64,000 nt of DNA from Phycisphaerae bacterium. GTDB lineage: Bacteria; Planctomycetota; Phycisphaerae; UBA1845; PWPN01. The stretch spans positions 146,512-210,511 of the forward strand of contig JAGNEZ010000004.1 of assembly GCA_018003015.1 (NCBI GenBank). The letters run 5' to 3'. Made by a program: the position numbers and the translations under genes. Position 1 is the stretch's first letter. Every line of letters begins with the position of its first letter. This document shows positions 44,028-53,280 of this stretch, in pieces. Below the pieces are notes generated by a model. The model searched no databases and was not told the DNA's origin. It saw only the letters and a list, made by a program, of their open reading frames with translations.

Positions 44028-45347
44028 CTACTTCAGCACCTTGAGCCGGATGTTGCGGAACTCGACCGGGTCGCCATGGCCCATGAAGCCGATGTGGCCC
44101 TGCGTGCGCCGCATCCCGGGATGGGCCTGCTCGTCCAGGGGCTTCTCCACCTTGCTGAGGTCCGCGTCCAGGATCAGGGTGCCGTTGACGCTGACCTGGA
44201 TCTTCGAGCCCTTGACCAGTACTTCTTGATAGTTCCATTGACCGGGGGGCCGGAGGTAGCCGCGGTGGGCGGGCACGACACCGTAAACCGAGCCGTGCAC
44301 CTGCCAGGGCTGAAGACCCTTGTACTTCTCGTGGCCGTCATCCAGGATCTGCAGTTCCATGCCGACGAAGGCCGGGTTGCCTTCAAGCGGCGAGCGGATC
44401 GCCAGCCCGTTGTTGCCGCCCGGGGGCAGCTTGAACTCGAAGCGGATGGCGAAATCGCTGTATTCCTCCTTGGTCAGCAGCGTGCCGCCTCCGCCGGCCT
44501 TGCAGCTGAGTACGCCCTCCTTGACCACGTACTCGCCGGTCGCACCCGTCCAACCGTTCAGGTCCTTGCCGTTGAAGATGGTCTTGAAGCCCTTGTCGTC
44601 CAGACCGCCCAGGAATCGGTCGGCTTCCTCCGCCGGAATCTCACGGATGAAAACGTTCGCGAAACGCATCTCGCCGCCGTGAGTCTGCAACTGGATCGGC
44701 CCGCGCGGCGGCAGCGGCCGGGAGCGATCCCAGTAGTTCTCCATCACCGCGTTCTTGACCACCAGCTGGTCGTTGAAGTACACCGTCACCCGGTGGCCGA
44801 TCATGAGAATCCGGAAACGGTTCCACTGGCCAACCGGCTTGTCCGCCTTGACCAGCGGAAACTTGCCCTCCGGCTTCTCATTGTTCCACAGCGATCCCGA
44901 ACCCTTGTCCGCCCCGAGCGGCCAGACCTCCTTGTTGGTCGGATCCCAGATCTGGACCTGCGGCGAACCGCGGAGGTAGATGCCGCTGTCGGCGTTGGGC
45001 ACCATCATGTTCCAGTCCACCAGCAGCTCGATATCCCCGTAGTCCTGCTCCGTGGTCAGGTAAACGCCGTGGCCGTCGTTGATGATCTGCCCCGCCTCAA
45101 CCCGCCAGTGCTTGCCCATGTCATCGTTGGCCGCCGCCTGCTTCTCCCGGCGCTCCTCGCCGCTCCACTTGGCCATGTCGTAGGGGTTGGTGTGCCCCAG
45201 CCCCCGCCAGCCGGCCAGGTTCTTCCCGTTGAACAGGGGGGTGAATCCCTTCGGCGGCTCGTTGGCCGGCTTGGGCACCTCAACCGCCAGTCCCGTGGAA
45301 ACCGGTATGGCCAGCGACAGCAGCAGGGCAACAGTCAATCGTGTCAT
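44028..45347 (-). CDS. Exported double DUF1080 (3-keto-disaccharide hydrolase-like) protein
   Basis: 439 residues, signal peptide (1-22), then two DUF1080 domains: GFTPLFNGKNLAGWRG (from about 33) and GFKTIFNGKDLNGWTG (from about 256). Each has a concanavalin-like beta sandwich with GKHWRVEAGQI and EYSDFAIRFEFKLPPGGNNG. The family includes glycosidase-like hydrolases that act on 3-keto-sugars; many are planctomycete exported proteins. GGAGAATGG lies before ATG 45347. Its position between two permease genes of the ABC operon, 36 bases before permease B2, is unusual and suggests a shared role or chance insertion. Confidence 0.88.
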   Translation of the reverse strand: MTRLTVALLLSLAIPVSTGLAVEVPKPANEPPKGFTPLFNGKNLAGWRGLGHTNPYDMAKWSGEERREKQAAANDDMGKHWRVEAGQIINDGHGVYLTTEQDYGDIELLVDWNMMVPNADSGIYLRGSPQVQIWDPTNKEVWPLGADKGSGSLWNNEKPEGKFPLVKADKPVGQWNRFRILMIGHRVTVYFNDQLVVKNAVMENYWDRSRPLPPRGPIQLQTHGGEMRFANVFIREIPAEEADRFLGGLDDKGFKTIFNGKDLNGWTGATGEYVVKEGVLSCKAGGGGTLLTKEEYSDFAIRFEFKLPPGGNNGLAIRSPLEGNPAFVGMELQILDDGHEKYKGLQPWQVHGSVYGVVPAHRGYLRPPGQWNYQEVLVKGSKIQVSVNGTLILDADLSKVEKPLDEQAHPGMRRTQGHIGFMGHGDPVEFRNIRLKVLK

Positions 45348-45490
45348 GAGTCCATTCTCCATGTCTGGAACGCGGATCCGACCGGGCTTCCCGGAACCTC
45401 ACCCCTGGGTGGGTATCCCGGAAAAGCCCATCCTACCCGCTGGCCGACGCCGCGCCCACACCGCCCGCCCCTGCCACCCGGGCGACCGGT

Positions 45491-46660
45491 TCACTCCAGG
45501 TTCCGCAGGGCCGCCACCACGTGCATGCGCAACGCCTGCCACGAAGGCCACAACCCGGCGATCAAACCGATGCCCAGGGCAATCAGCATGGCATAACCGC
45601 AAACCAGCGGGTGGATCCGAATCTCCAGGATGATCGGCACGGTGAAGTTGCGCAGCGGCGTGTGAGTGAAGGCGATGTACGGCCCCGCCGCCCCGACCAG
45701 CCCGCCCAATCCACACAACAGCAGGCTCTCCGACTGGACCAGGGCAAACAGGAATCCACTGCTGAAACCCAGTGACTTCAGGGTGGCCAGCTCGTTCAGC
45801 CGGTCGCGGAAATTCATGCTCATCGTGTTGGCCGCCGCCATGATCGCTACGAAGACCGTGACCGCCGCCAGAATGGTCAGGTTACGCGGCAGATCGAACT
45901 GCTGGGTGATGAACTCGTTCATGAAGGCCTTCTCGTCCTGGGTCTTGGTCTCGTCCGGCGTGCGGGCGAACAGGTCGTCAATCGCCGCACGATAACGGTT
46001 CACATCCGCTTGGGTCGCACACTTGACAAAGTAGAAGTTCACCATCTCCCCTCCGTAGCCGGCCTTCTTCAGTTCCTCCACCACGTAATCCCTGCGGAAC
46101 CAGAGGGTGATCGGATCCTCGGCCAGGGGAGCAGTGGAGATGACGTGGAACTCCATCAGGGTGTAGGGAGGCACGGACGCGCGGATGGTGATCCGATCAC
46201 CCGTCTGCCAGCCGAACTGCCGGGCGGTGGCCGAGCCTACGATGATCGCCTGCCGATCCCGGTTCCACGCTTCGATCTCCTCCGGCGTGAGCCGGTACTC
46301 CGGGAAGGTGGCTACGAACGTGTCCGCGTCAGCCCCCATCGTCGACAGCGGCCGGGGATCGTCGGATACCTTCCCGCCAATCCAGTTCATGCCGCAAACG
46401 GACACAATGCCGCGGCGGTCCGGGTCCAGCGACTCGATCTTGGCCCGATGGCCGGCCGGCAGAGGATTCACCAGCGAGGTCTTGTGAGTGATCGCCAGGC
46501 GAAGCTGCTTGGCCGAGTTGTCCAGAAAACGATTGATCCCGTCAATCACCGCCGTGGACAGGACGTAGATCATGATCGGCAACGCGACCGCTGCGCAGGT
46601 CAACAGCGTTCGCAGTACGTTGCGGGTCAGGTTGCGGTAGAGATAGATGAAGCGGAGCAT
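45491..46660 (-). CDS. FtsX/MacB-type ABC permease, type A copy 2
   Basis: 389 residues, four helices with a large periplasmic domain. It resembles type A copy 1: LRLAITHKTSLVNPLPAGHR against [20 protein letters not shown]. It has SMNFRDRLNELATLKSLGFS near the third-helix region. ATG 46660 has a weak ribosome site. It follows type B copy 1 by 62 bases, and a DUF1080 gene intervenes before type B copy 2. Confidence 0.9.
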   Translation of the reverse strand: MLRFIYLYRNLTRNVLRTLLTCAAVALPIMIYVLSTAVIDGINRFLDNSAKQLRLAITHKTSLVNPLPAGHRAKIESLDPDRRGIVSVCGMNWIGGKVSDDPRPLSTMGADADTFVATFPEYRLTPEEIEAWNRDRQAIIVGSATARQFGWQTGDRITIRASVPPYTLMEFHVISTAPLAEDPITLWFRRDYVVEELKKAGYGGEMVNFYFVKCATQADVNRYRAAIDDLFARTPDETKTQDEKAFMNEFITQQFDLPRNLTILAAVTVFVAIMAAANTMSMNFRDRLNELATLKSLGFSSGFLFALVQSESLLLCGLGGLVGAAGPYIAFTHTPLRNFTVPIILEIRIHPLVCGYAMLIALGIGLIAGLWPSWQALRMHVVAALRNLE

Positions 46661-46722
46661 GATCCCGGTGTTCCGTCCAAAGCATCAGCCAGCCGGTCAG
46701 TATACAGCCGCAGGCGCCAAGG

Positions 46723-47904
46723 TCACGCCTCCCGCAGGGCCGACACCATGCCGATCCGCGACGCCCGGAAGGCCGGGACAATGGCCCCGATCGCACCGAC
46801 CACCGCCACCGACAGCAGGGCGGCCACCACCGTGCCCGGGACCATGCGGATGACGAACGCCATCGAGCTGAACGTGCTCGCCCCAGAAACGTCCTTCAGC
46901 CCGCCGGCCACGCCCAGCCAGGCCGCACAGGCCACACACCCCAGCCCGCCGCCGAGCAGCGACAACAGGACGGCCTCCACCACGAAGCCGATCAGGATCT
47001 GCCCGCGCGAGAACCCGATCGTCCGAAGCATCGCGATTTCCTGCGTCCGCCCGGCCACAGACGCAAACAGGGTGTTGGCCACCGAGAGAATCGCCGCGAC
47101 ACACATGATCGCCACGAGAACGTAGGCGATGGCCAGATAGATCCGCACGAACCGGGCTTGAGCCTCCCAGTAGACGGGCTCCGTCCGACCGGAAAGGCCG
47201 ATCGCCGGACCCTCGATCTGGGCGATCGCGGCTTTCGGGTCGGCCGACGCCGATAGCCGCAGGTTCACCGATGAGTACATGGTCCGGTTGTAGGCGTTCA
47301 TCATCGCCGGAAGATAGCCCCAGATCTCGCTTTCCATCGGGCCGCCATCGGCCGAGAAATGAGCGACGATCCGGTAGTCGGCGCTTCCCCCGTAGCCCAG
47401 CTTGATCGTCTGCCCGACCTCCAGACCCGCGAACTGCCGTGCCGCCCCGGCACCCACGACCACCTCCGGCTCCGCGGTCGAGAACATCGGACCCAGCAGC
47501 CTGACGTTGCGGTGAACCTTCAGCGCGTCCTCGGTCACCCCGCGAACGGCCACGTTCGCCGAGGTCCTGCCGCCGTCCCGGATACGCGGAACCAGCACCT
47601 GCACCACCATCTCCGGGCTGAGAATCGCGTGCCCCGTCGAATCGTGCTCCACCCCCTCGAGCTGGCTGAGCCTGCTGACCTCCTCCACCACGATGGCACT
47701 GTTGCTCTCCGCGGTGGCCCCACGCTTCAGCACGATCAGCTTCCGCCCGTCACTGGCCATCGCCAGCGAGCCGCGCAGGGCGGCCGCGAAGTTCAGCATC
47801 CAGCAGAACACGGCCACGACCACAGCAACGACCAGAAGGGTCAACAGCGTCGTGCTTCGCCGCACGAACAGGTTTCGCCAGTGGTAGGAGAGAGGCAGCG
47901 ACAT
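46723..47904 (-). CDS. FtsX/MacB-type ABC permease, type B copy 1
   Basis: 393 residues. ATG 47904 is selected because it gives MSLPLSYHWRNLFVRR, the same N-terminus as the other type B copy; the open frame to 48159 overlaps the preceding permease and is unconserved. Helices are near the front (LLTLLVVAVVVAVFCWML) and in the C-terminal third. ANVAVRGVTEDALKVH and EIAMLRTIGFSRGQI are shared with type B copy 2. Gap to the next gene is 62 bases. Confidence 0.92.
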   Translation of the reverse strand: MSLPLSYHWRNLFVRRSTTLLTLLVVAVVVAVFCWMLNFAAALRGSLAMASDGRKLIVLKRGATAESNSAIVVEEVSRLSQLEGVEHDSTGHAILSPEMVVQVLVPRIRDGGRTSANVAVRGVTEDALKVHRNVRLLGPMFSTAEPEVVVGAGAARQFAGLEVGQTIKLGYGGSADYRIVAHFSADGGPMESEIWGYLPAMMNAYNRTMYSSVNLRLSASADPKAAIAQIEGPAIGLSGRTEPVYWEAQARFVRIYLAIAYVLVAIMCVAAILSVANTLFASVAGRTQEIAMLRTIGFSRGQILIGFVVEAVLLSLLGGGLGCVACAAWLGVAGGLKDVSGASTFSSMAFVIRMVPGTVVAALLSVAVVGAIGAIVPAFRASRIGMVSALREA

Positions 47905-47996
47905 GGCAAATGTCCAGCGTCCCGCAGTCGGCGCCCGGCATCGGACGGCCCATTCCCGGCGTTCCTCGCTCCGGCCGCCAGAGGCCGGCAGCTCTG

Positions 47997-49166
47997 TCAG
48001 GCGACCCTCCTCAACGCATCGACCGTCTTCAGACGCATGGCCTGGTAGGCCGGCCACAGCCCGGCAACCGCCCCGACCACCAGCGCGATACCCAGAGAGC
48101 CCATCGCCGCCAGCGACGACGGCTTCAGCGAGCCTACCGAGCTGAGGTTCCGAGTCCACTCGGGGCCGGCCGCCAGAAATGCCATCGTCGGAGCGATCCC
48201 CGCAACGGACCCGATCACTGCCAACAGCAGACTCTCCGCCAGCACAACGAAGAACACCCGTCGAGCCTGGAACCCGATCGCCTTGAACACCGCCAGCTCG
48301 CGGACCCGCTCGCGGAAACTCATCATCATCGTGTTGCCCCCGACCAGAGAGATGATCAGCACGACCACCACGGCCATCGCCTCCATCAACGCGGGGATAT
48401 CGCCCGCCGCCTGGATGAAACCCGCCAGGAAGGCGTTCTCGTCCTCGGACCGCGTTTCATTCGGACTGTTGGCAAACTCCAGGTCGATCTCCCGTTGGAG
48501 CGACCGAAGAGCCTCCGCCGAGGAACACTTGACCCAGAAGATGTTCACCTCCGATTCGCGGCTCCCCACGGCCTTCAAGGCTTCGTCCAGATAGTCAAGA
48601 CGGAAATAGAAAAAGTTGGTGTTCGCAGGGTCGGTCAGGAGCTTGATGATCTTGAACTCCAGGGCCAGGTACGGCGGCGTGGTGCTCTCCGCGACGATGC
48701 GGTCGCCGAGCTTCCAGCCGTACTTGGCGGCCGTCGCCTGGCCGACGAGAGCCGCGCGCCGCTCGCGCCGCCACGCGTCGATCTCCGTCGGGGTCATGCC
48801 GATGGTGCTGTAGGTCGTCGGGAACGTGTCGGCGTCGCCCGCCATGGCATGGAGCATGTCCTGCGTGTTCGGGGCCCGGCCTCCGAACCAACGCATGCCG
48901 CAGATCGCAGTGATGCGCTGCCCGCCCGGATCAAGGGCTTGAATCTTGCTCCGCATCCCCGCAGGTAGCATGTTGGAGATGGAGGTCTTGTGGTGCACCG
49001 CCAGGCGCAGCTGCCGCTGGTTTTCCCGGGCCAGCTCCTCCATGGCCACCAGCAGGGAAATCGCCGCCGTGAACACCGCCATCGGCAGGGCGAACGCTGC
49101 CGCGGTCAGGCTGGAACGTAACGGGTTTCGCTTGAGGTTCTGCATGAGCACGTAGGTGAGCGTCAC
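47997..49166 (-). CDS. FtsX/MacB-type ABC permease, type A copy 1
   Basis: 389 residues. GTG 49166 has GGAG 8 bases upstream. Short cytoplasmic N-terminus, first helix ([20 protein letters not shown]), a long periplasmic domain ([22 protein letters not shown]) and C-terminal helices with [22 protein letters not shown]. It follows the ATPase gene by 69 bases. Paralogue of the type A copy 2 permease at 45491-46660. Confidence 0.92.
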   Translation of the reverse strand: MTLTYVLMQNLKRNPLRSSLTAAAFALPMAVFTAAISLLVAMEELARENQRQLRLAVHHKTSISNMLPAGMRSKIQALDPGGQRITAICGMRWFGGRAPNTQDMLHAMAGDADTFPTTYSTIGMTPTEIDAWRRERRAALVGQATAAKYGWKLGDRIVAESTTPPYLALEFKIIKLLTDPANTNFFYFRLDYLDEALKAVGSRESEVNIFWVKCSSAEALRSLQREIDLEFANSPNETRSEDENAFLAGFIQAAGDIPALMEAMAVVVVLIISLVGGNTMMMSFRERVRELAVFKAIGFQARRVFFVVLAESLLLAVIGSVAGIAPTMAFLAAGPEWTRNLSSVGSLKPSSLAAMGSLGIALVVGAVAGLWPAYQAMRLKTVDALRRVA

Positions 49167-49235
49167 CGTGTGGTCTCCGTCACCCGTCTGTCGGGCCGTG
49201 GTCGCCTCGAGGCTGCCGGCCCGCGGAGGACCACG

Positions 49236-49952
49236 TCACCCGCCCCAGGGTGAGACGGATCCCGCCTGGCTGACATCCCGCTCCAGAACACCTTTCTCCA
49301 GGTGCAGCGTGTGCCGGGCGTGGGAGGCCGCCCGCGGATCGTGCGTGACTATGAGAATCGTCTTGCCGAACTCGGTGTTCAGTAGGTTCAGCAGGTTGAG
49401 GATGTCTTCCGACGTCGTGGCGTCGAGGTCGCCGGTGGGCTCATCGGCCAGGATGACGTCCGGATCGGTGACGATCGCCCGGGCAATGGCAACACGCTGC
49501 TCCTGTCCACCGGAAAGCTGGTTCGGTCGGTGGTCCATCCGGTCGCCGAGGCCCACCACGTTCAACGCGGTGGCAACCCGCTCGCGACGGTCGCGGGCCG
49601 GCATCCTGAACAGCAGCAGGGGAAGCTCGACATTCTGGGCCGCGGTCAGGACCGGTACCAAGTGGTACATCTGGAAGATGAAGCCGACATGCCGGCTCCG
49701 CCACTGGGTCAGTTCGCGCTCCGTCATCCGCTCGAGGTGGGCATCGCCCACCCGCACACTGCCTGCGGTCACCTGATCGAGACCGCCAATCAGATGGAGT
49801 AGCGTGGACTTGCCCGATCCGCTCGGGCCCATCAGGGCCACGAAGTCGCCCGCCAAGATGTCCAGCTCCAGTCCGTCAAGCACAGGGATTTCGAGCTGGT
49901 CCTTGTAGTAGACCTTGCGCACGTCGCGGAGTTCGATGTCCGCACTGCTCAT
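49236..49952 (-). CDS. ABC transporter ATPase (LolD/MacB-like)
   Basis: 238 residues. Walker [11 protein letters not shown]-loop, signature [14 protein letters not shown], Walker [13 protein letters not shown] and H-loop HD, in standard order. It matches the small ATPases that drive FtsX-type permeases (LolD, MacB, FtsE). It is the only ATPase in the operon, so it should energise both permease pairs. Ten bases separate it from the small gene upstream, so translation is probably coupled. Confidence 0.95.
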   Translation of the reverse strand: MSSADIELRDVRKVYYKDQLEIPVLDGLELDILAGDFVALMGPSGSGKSTLLHLIGGLDQVTAGSVRVGDAHLERMTERELTQWRSRHVGFIFQMYHLVPVLTAAQNVELPLLLFRMPARDRRERVATALNVVGLGDRMDHRPNQLSGGQEQRVAIARAIVTDPDVILADEPTGDLDATTSEDILNLLNLLNTEFGKTILIVTHDPRAASHARHTLHLEKGVLERDVSQAGSVSPWGG

Positions 49953-49962
49953 GAAGAGGCTC

Positions 49963-50274
49963 TTAGGCCGGTGCGATCTGCACGTACTTCTTTATGCTGG
50001 TGAGGTCCTTCAGCACGTCGAGCGAGGCAAAAATGCGATAGGTGGCCCCGGGGTCGGTCGAGACGGCCGGCACCCGGCTGGGTCGGTCCTTCCACATCCG
50101 CCCCCCGCGGCGATGTTCGCCGACCGGCCGCGCTTTCCTGGCCCGGGCCGCTTTCTTGCGGGCCACCTTGTCCATCTGCAGCAGCCGAGCCAGGGTCTTC
50201 ATCGCCCCGGCCGCCCTCGGCTGACGGGTGACGGTCACGTTGATCCACTGTCCCGGTCGAATATCGATGGCCAT
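49963..50274 (-). CDS. Small basic protein at the head of the ABC operon
   Basis: 103 residues, Arg/Lys-rich, no membrane segment. It starts MAIDIRPGQWINVTVTRQPR and ends FASLDVLKDLTSIKKYVQIAPA. GGAG lies about 7 bases before ATG 50274; the frame is open further upstream (to 50640), but the ribosome site selects this start. Overall shape (N-terminal beta strand, basic helical middle, GGRMW..P) looks like a nucleic-acid-associated module, but no family is recognised. Ten bases upstream of the ATPase gene, so probably in the same transcript. Confidence 0.68.
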   Translation of the reverse strand: MAIDIRPGQWINVTVTRQPRAAGAMKTLARLLQMDKVARKKAARARKARPVGEHRRGGRMWKDRPSRVPAVSTDPGATYRIFASLDVLKDLTSIKKYVQIAPA

Positions 50275-50659
50275 GGCACACTCCGTACGACGGTCTTCTC
50301 GATCCGTATCCTTGTTCTCGACAAACAGTCCGGCACCGGCATCCGCCCGGCGACACCCTTCGGGTACACCGCCGTCCCACCGGTCGGCCAAGGTGCGAGC
50401 CATGAAGTTTAGCTGATCTCGTCCCCCGTTTCCAGTCCCACTCCCCGGCCACCTCCCGCCGGGGTCCGTGAGAGTTGTGCCGGCCGGGGTCTGGCTCCCT
50501 TTTTTTTGCCCTGAGGCTGATGTCGCCGACAAGAGCACCTCAACCCGCGACCGGAACACCCCGAGTGGAGGACATCCCGGGCAATGAGGTGCCTGACCCC
50601 CTCTCTTGGGCCCCGACCCCCTCCCGCCCCAGCCCGCCATCCCTGCCCCTCCATCCGGG
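50275..50659. other. Intergenic stretch with mobile-element-like motif pair
   Basis: No coding frame supported. It holds GGGGTCTGGCTCCC (50486-50499) followed by eight T (50500-50507) and, about 90 bases on and on the opposite strand, GGTGCCTGACCCC (50588-50600). Both match the 'GGGTCxGGCxCC' short motif that occurs as inverted pairs beside REP-associated tyrosine transposases in many genomes. It lies between the ABC operon and dnaB. Confidence 0.45.
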
Positions 50660-52120
50660 TCAGAAGGGGGCCGACTCGTCGCCCGGCGGGCCGCTTGGCT
50701 CGTACCTCCCCGCGGGAATGTACGCCGGCTCCGGACCGGCGCTGAGCGGCCGGAACCGGGCCAGTTCAGGGCTGAACTGAACCTTGACCGTGTCCGTCGG
50801 ACCGTTACGCTGCTTGGCGACGATCACCTCCGCCTGGCCCCGGACCTCGTCCGGCGGAATCTCGCCCTTGGTGCGGTAGTAGTACTCCTCGCGATGCAGC
50901 AGAATGACCACATCGGCATCCTGCTCGATCGCCCCGGACTCACGCAGGTCGCTCAGGGCCGGCCGGTTGCCGGTCCGCCCCTCCGGGTTGCGGTTGAGCT
51001 GGGCCATGACCACCACCGGGATGTTCAACTCGCGGGCCAGAGCCTTGAGCCCCCGGCTGATGTCGGCTACCTCGACCTGGCGGCTTTCAACCCGCCCCGG
51101 ACTGCGCATCAGCTGCAGGTAGTCGATGAAGATGATCTGAATCTTGTGCCGCTGATACAACCGGCGGGTCTTGGCCCGCAGCTCCAACACGCTCATGCCC
51201 GGCGTGTCGTCCACGAACATGGGCATGTTGGCCAGAACCTCGCTGGCCGCCTGAAGCTTGCTGATGTCGGCCTCCGAAACCATGTTCCGACGCAGATGCT
51301 GGGCGTTGACCTCGGCCCGCATGCACAACAGCCGCTGGGCGATGGCCAGCTTGCTCATCTCCATCGAGAAGAAGCCGACCGGGATGTTCTCGTTCGCCGC
51401 GATGTGCTCGGCCATGCTCAGACCAAAGGCCGTCTTGCCCATGCTGGGCCGGGCGGCCACGATGATCATCTCGCCACGCTGCAGACCGCTGAGCAGGTCG
51501 TCCAATTCCAGAAAACCCGATGGCACGCCGGTGATGTAGTGCCCGTCGCTGGATTCGAGCTGGCGGAAAATCTGCCCCAGGTACTCGCCAAGCTGCTCGG
51601 CCTGGACGCTGATCCGCTTGTCGGTGACCTCGAACAGGACCTTCTCCGCTGTGTCAAGGATCTCCTTGGCGTCCTCACGGGCGTCATACGCGGTGTCGCG
51701 GATCCGTTCCGCCGCGCCGATCAGGCCGCGAAGCATGGCCTTGTCCCGGACGATACCCGCGTAGTTCCCCGCGTGCAGGTAGTTGGGGACCGACTCCGCC
51801 AGCTGGACCAGGTAATCCACCCCCCCGACTTCGTTCAGCCGCCCGATCCGGATCAGCTCGTCGCGCACCGTGACCAGATCAACCGGCTTACCCTCTTCAT
51901 AGAGGTACATGAGGGCCTTGAAGATCTCCCGGTGGTCCGGCCGGTAGAAGTACTCCGCCTCGTTGCGGTGAATCAGTCCGGTGACGTCGCCGATCACCTC
52001 GCGGTCCAGCATCATCGACCCAAGCAGGGCCATCTCCGCCTCGATGTCCTGAGGCGGAACACGGGTCAGCCCCCCCTGGGACGGGGGCGGCTCAGAGGTC
52101 GGTTTCGAGGGCGTCAACAT
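50660..52120 (-). CDS. dnaB: Replicative DNA helicase
   Basis: 486 residues. N-terminal domain (PPQDIEAEMALLGSMMLD) and RecA-like motor: ARPSMGKTAFGLSMA (Walker A), FSMEMSK (motif 1a), FIDYLQLM (Walker B) and the C-terminal DLRESGAIEQDADVVILLHREEYY, all diagnostic. ATG 52120 is chosen, giving an overlap of 29 bases with the end of rplI; a longer frame reaches 52228. The last gene of the rplY...rplI run. It unwinds the fork as a hexamer; no loader gene is near. Confidence 0.96.
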   Translation of the reverse strand: MLTPSKPTSEPPPSQGGLTRVPPQDIEAEMALLGSMMLDREVIGDVTGLIHRNEAEYFYRPDHREIFKALMYLYEEGKPVDLVTVRDELIRIGRLNEVGGVDYLVQLAESVPNYLHAGNYAGIVRDKAMLRGLIGAAERIRDTAYDAREDAKEILDTAEKVLFEVTDKRISVQAEQLGEYLGQIFRQLESSDGHYITGVPSGFLELDDLLSGLQRGEMIIVAARPSMGKTAFGLSMAEHIAANENIPVGFFSMEMSKLAIAQRLLCMRAEVNAQHLRRNMVSEADISKLQAASEVLANMPMFVDDTPGMSVLELRAKTRRLYQRHKIQIIFIDYLQLMRSPGRVESRQVEVADISRGLKALARELNIPVVVMAQLNRNPEGRTGNRPALSDLRESGAIEQDADVVILLHREEYYYRTKGEIPPDEVRGQAEVIVAKQRNGPTDTVKVQFSPELARFRPLSAGPEPAYIPAGRYEPSGPPGDESAPF

Positions 52121-52673
52121 TGGATCCGTAGTCAAACCCGCGGTCACGACCGCGGCCACGCTCGCGGCTCTCCTCAGCCTTCGGAGCGGCCTCCTTCGGC
52201 TTGGCTTCCTCTTCCAGGTCCCCGGCACTGGTCTCGCGGACCACCCAGACCTTTACCTCCACGGTCAGATCATTCGCGAAAACCACCGGAACGGTCACTG
52301 TGTCCAGCTGCCGGATCGGCTCCGCCAGGTGAACCTGCTTGGCCTCCACGTCGTGACCCTCGTCACGCAGGGCCGCCGCGATCTCCCGCGGGCCGACCGA
52401 GCCATAGAGCCGACCTTCCAGGTTGCACGCCGCGGCAATCGTCACCTCGACGTTACGCAGCTTCTCGGCCTGCTGCTCGAGGGCGGCGCGGCGGAACTTC
52501 CGCTCCTGCTCGGCCAGCTTCTTGTCTTCCTCGATCGCCTTCATGTTCGCCTTGGTCGGCTCAAGCCCCAGATGGTGCGGGATCAGGTAGTTCCGGGCGT
52601 ATCCTTCCTTGACCTCGACCACGTCGCCGGCCAAGCCCACATTCGGAATATCACGTCGCAGCAACAGCTTCAT
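52092..52673 (-). CDS. rplI: 50S ribosomal protein bL9
   Basis: 193 residues, about 40 more than E. coli L9. The N-terminal domain MKLLLRRDIPNVGLAGDVVEV is standard, then GYARNYLIPHHLGLEPTK, a long connecting helix and a C-terminal domain with YGSVGPREIAAAL. The extra tail (residues about 150-193) is charged: ETSAGDLEEEAKPKEAAPKAE, then an Arg/Gly-rich end. ATG 52673 is preferred (the GTG at 52676 is one codon earlier); GAGGTGACGTG is adjacent. Its stop overlaps the dnaB start. Confidence 0.95.
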   Translation of the reverse strand: MKLLLRRDIPNVGLAGDVVEVKEGYARNYLIPHHLGLEPTKANMKAIEEDKKLAEQERKFRRAALEQQAEKLRNVEVTIAAACNLEGRLYGSVGPREIAAALRDEGHDVEAKQVHLAEPIRQLDTVTVPVVFANDLTVEVKVWVVRETSAGDLEEEAKPKEAAPKAEESRERGRGRDRGFDYGSNVDALETDL

Positions 52674-52803
52674 CACGTCACCTCGCGGATCCGCTATCCG
52701 TCAACCTCAAGTCTACATCACATTCCGCCCGGCTCACCTCAGGTTCACGCCGCCGGACGCAAATCACCTGTCATTCCTTCAATCGGGCCACCGTTAGCCG
52801 TTG

Positions 52804-53274
52804 TCAGAACGGAACATCCGGGTCTTCCGGCGGCAAGTCGTCCATCTGCGGCGGCGGGCCCTCCTCGTGCTGAGCCGCAGCCTGAGCCGCCGGCGCCGAA
52901 CGAGACTGCCCACCGCTCGCTCGTCCACCACCACCACCCTGGCCACCGCCGCCAAGGAAGGTGAAGTTCTCCACCATCACGTCCAACTTGCTGCGGTTCT
53001 GACCCTCCTTGTTCGTCCACTGCCGATAACGCAGATGGCCTTCGATTAGAATCGGGTTGCCCTTCTTCATGTACTGATTGATGACCTCGGCCTGCCGACC
53101 GTAGGCCACCACGTCCACGTAACACACTTCATCCTTGGAGTTGCCGTCGCGATCACGCCACTTGCGGTTGATCGCCATCCCCATTTCACACACCGAAACG
53201 TTGCTCGGCGTGTAAGACAACTGCGGGTCACGCGTCAGGTTGCCCGCCAGAATCACCCGGTTGAAGCTGGCCAT
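52804..53274 (-). CDS. ssb: Single-stranded DNA-binding protein
   Basis: 156 residues. OB fold with SFNRVILAGNLTRDPQLSYTPS, VDVVAYGRQAEVINQYMKKG and LIEGHLRYRQW, then a Gly/Gln-rich linker and the acidic tip DPDVPF, the partner-binding tail. The usual order is rpsF-ssb-rpsR-rplI; the next gene here is rplI, 130 bases away, with no room for rpsR. The rpsF stop is 6 bases upstream. Confidence 0.96.
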   Translation of the reverse strand: MASFNRVILAGNLTRDPQLSYTPSNVSVCEMGMAINRKWRDRDGNSKDEVCYVDVVAYGRQAEVINQYMKKGNPILIEGHLRYRQWTNKEGQNRSKLDVMVENFTFLGGGGQGGGGGRASGGQSRSAPAAQAAAQHEEGPPPQMDDLPPEDPDVPF

Positions 53275-53280
53275 TGGGTC

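Noticed and set aside
42780..45596. 938-codon open frame on the + strand
   Set aside because: It runs antisense to permease B2 and the DUF1080 gene, has no ribosome site or recognisable domain, and arises from high GC.
50500..50507. T8 run as an intrinsic terminator
   Set aside because: The hairpin before it is imperfect and no rightward gene ends here; it fits better as part of the motif GGGGTCTGGCTCCC.
50606..52612. 668-codon open frame on the + strand
   Set aside because: Antisense shadow of dnaB and rplI, both firmly identified on the other strand.
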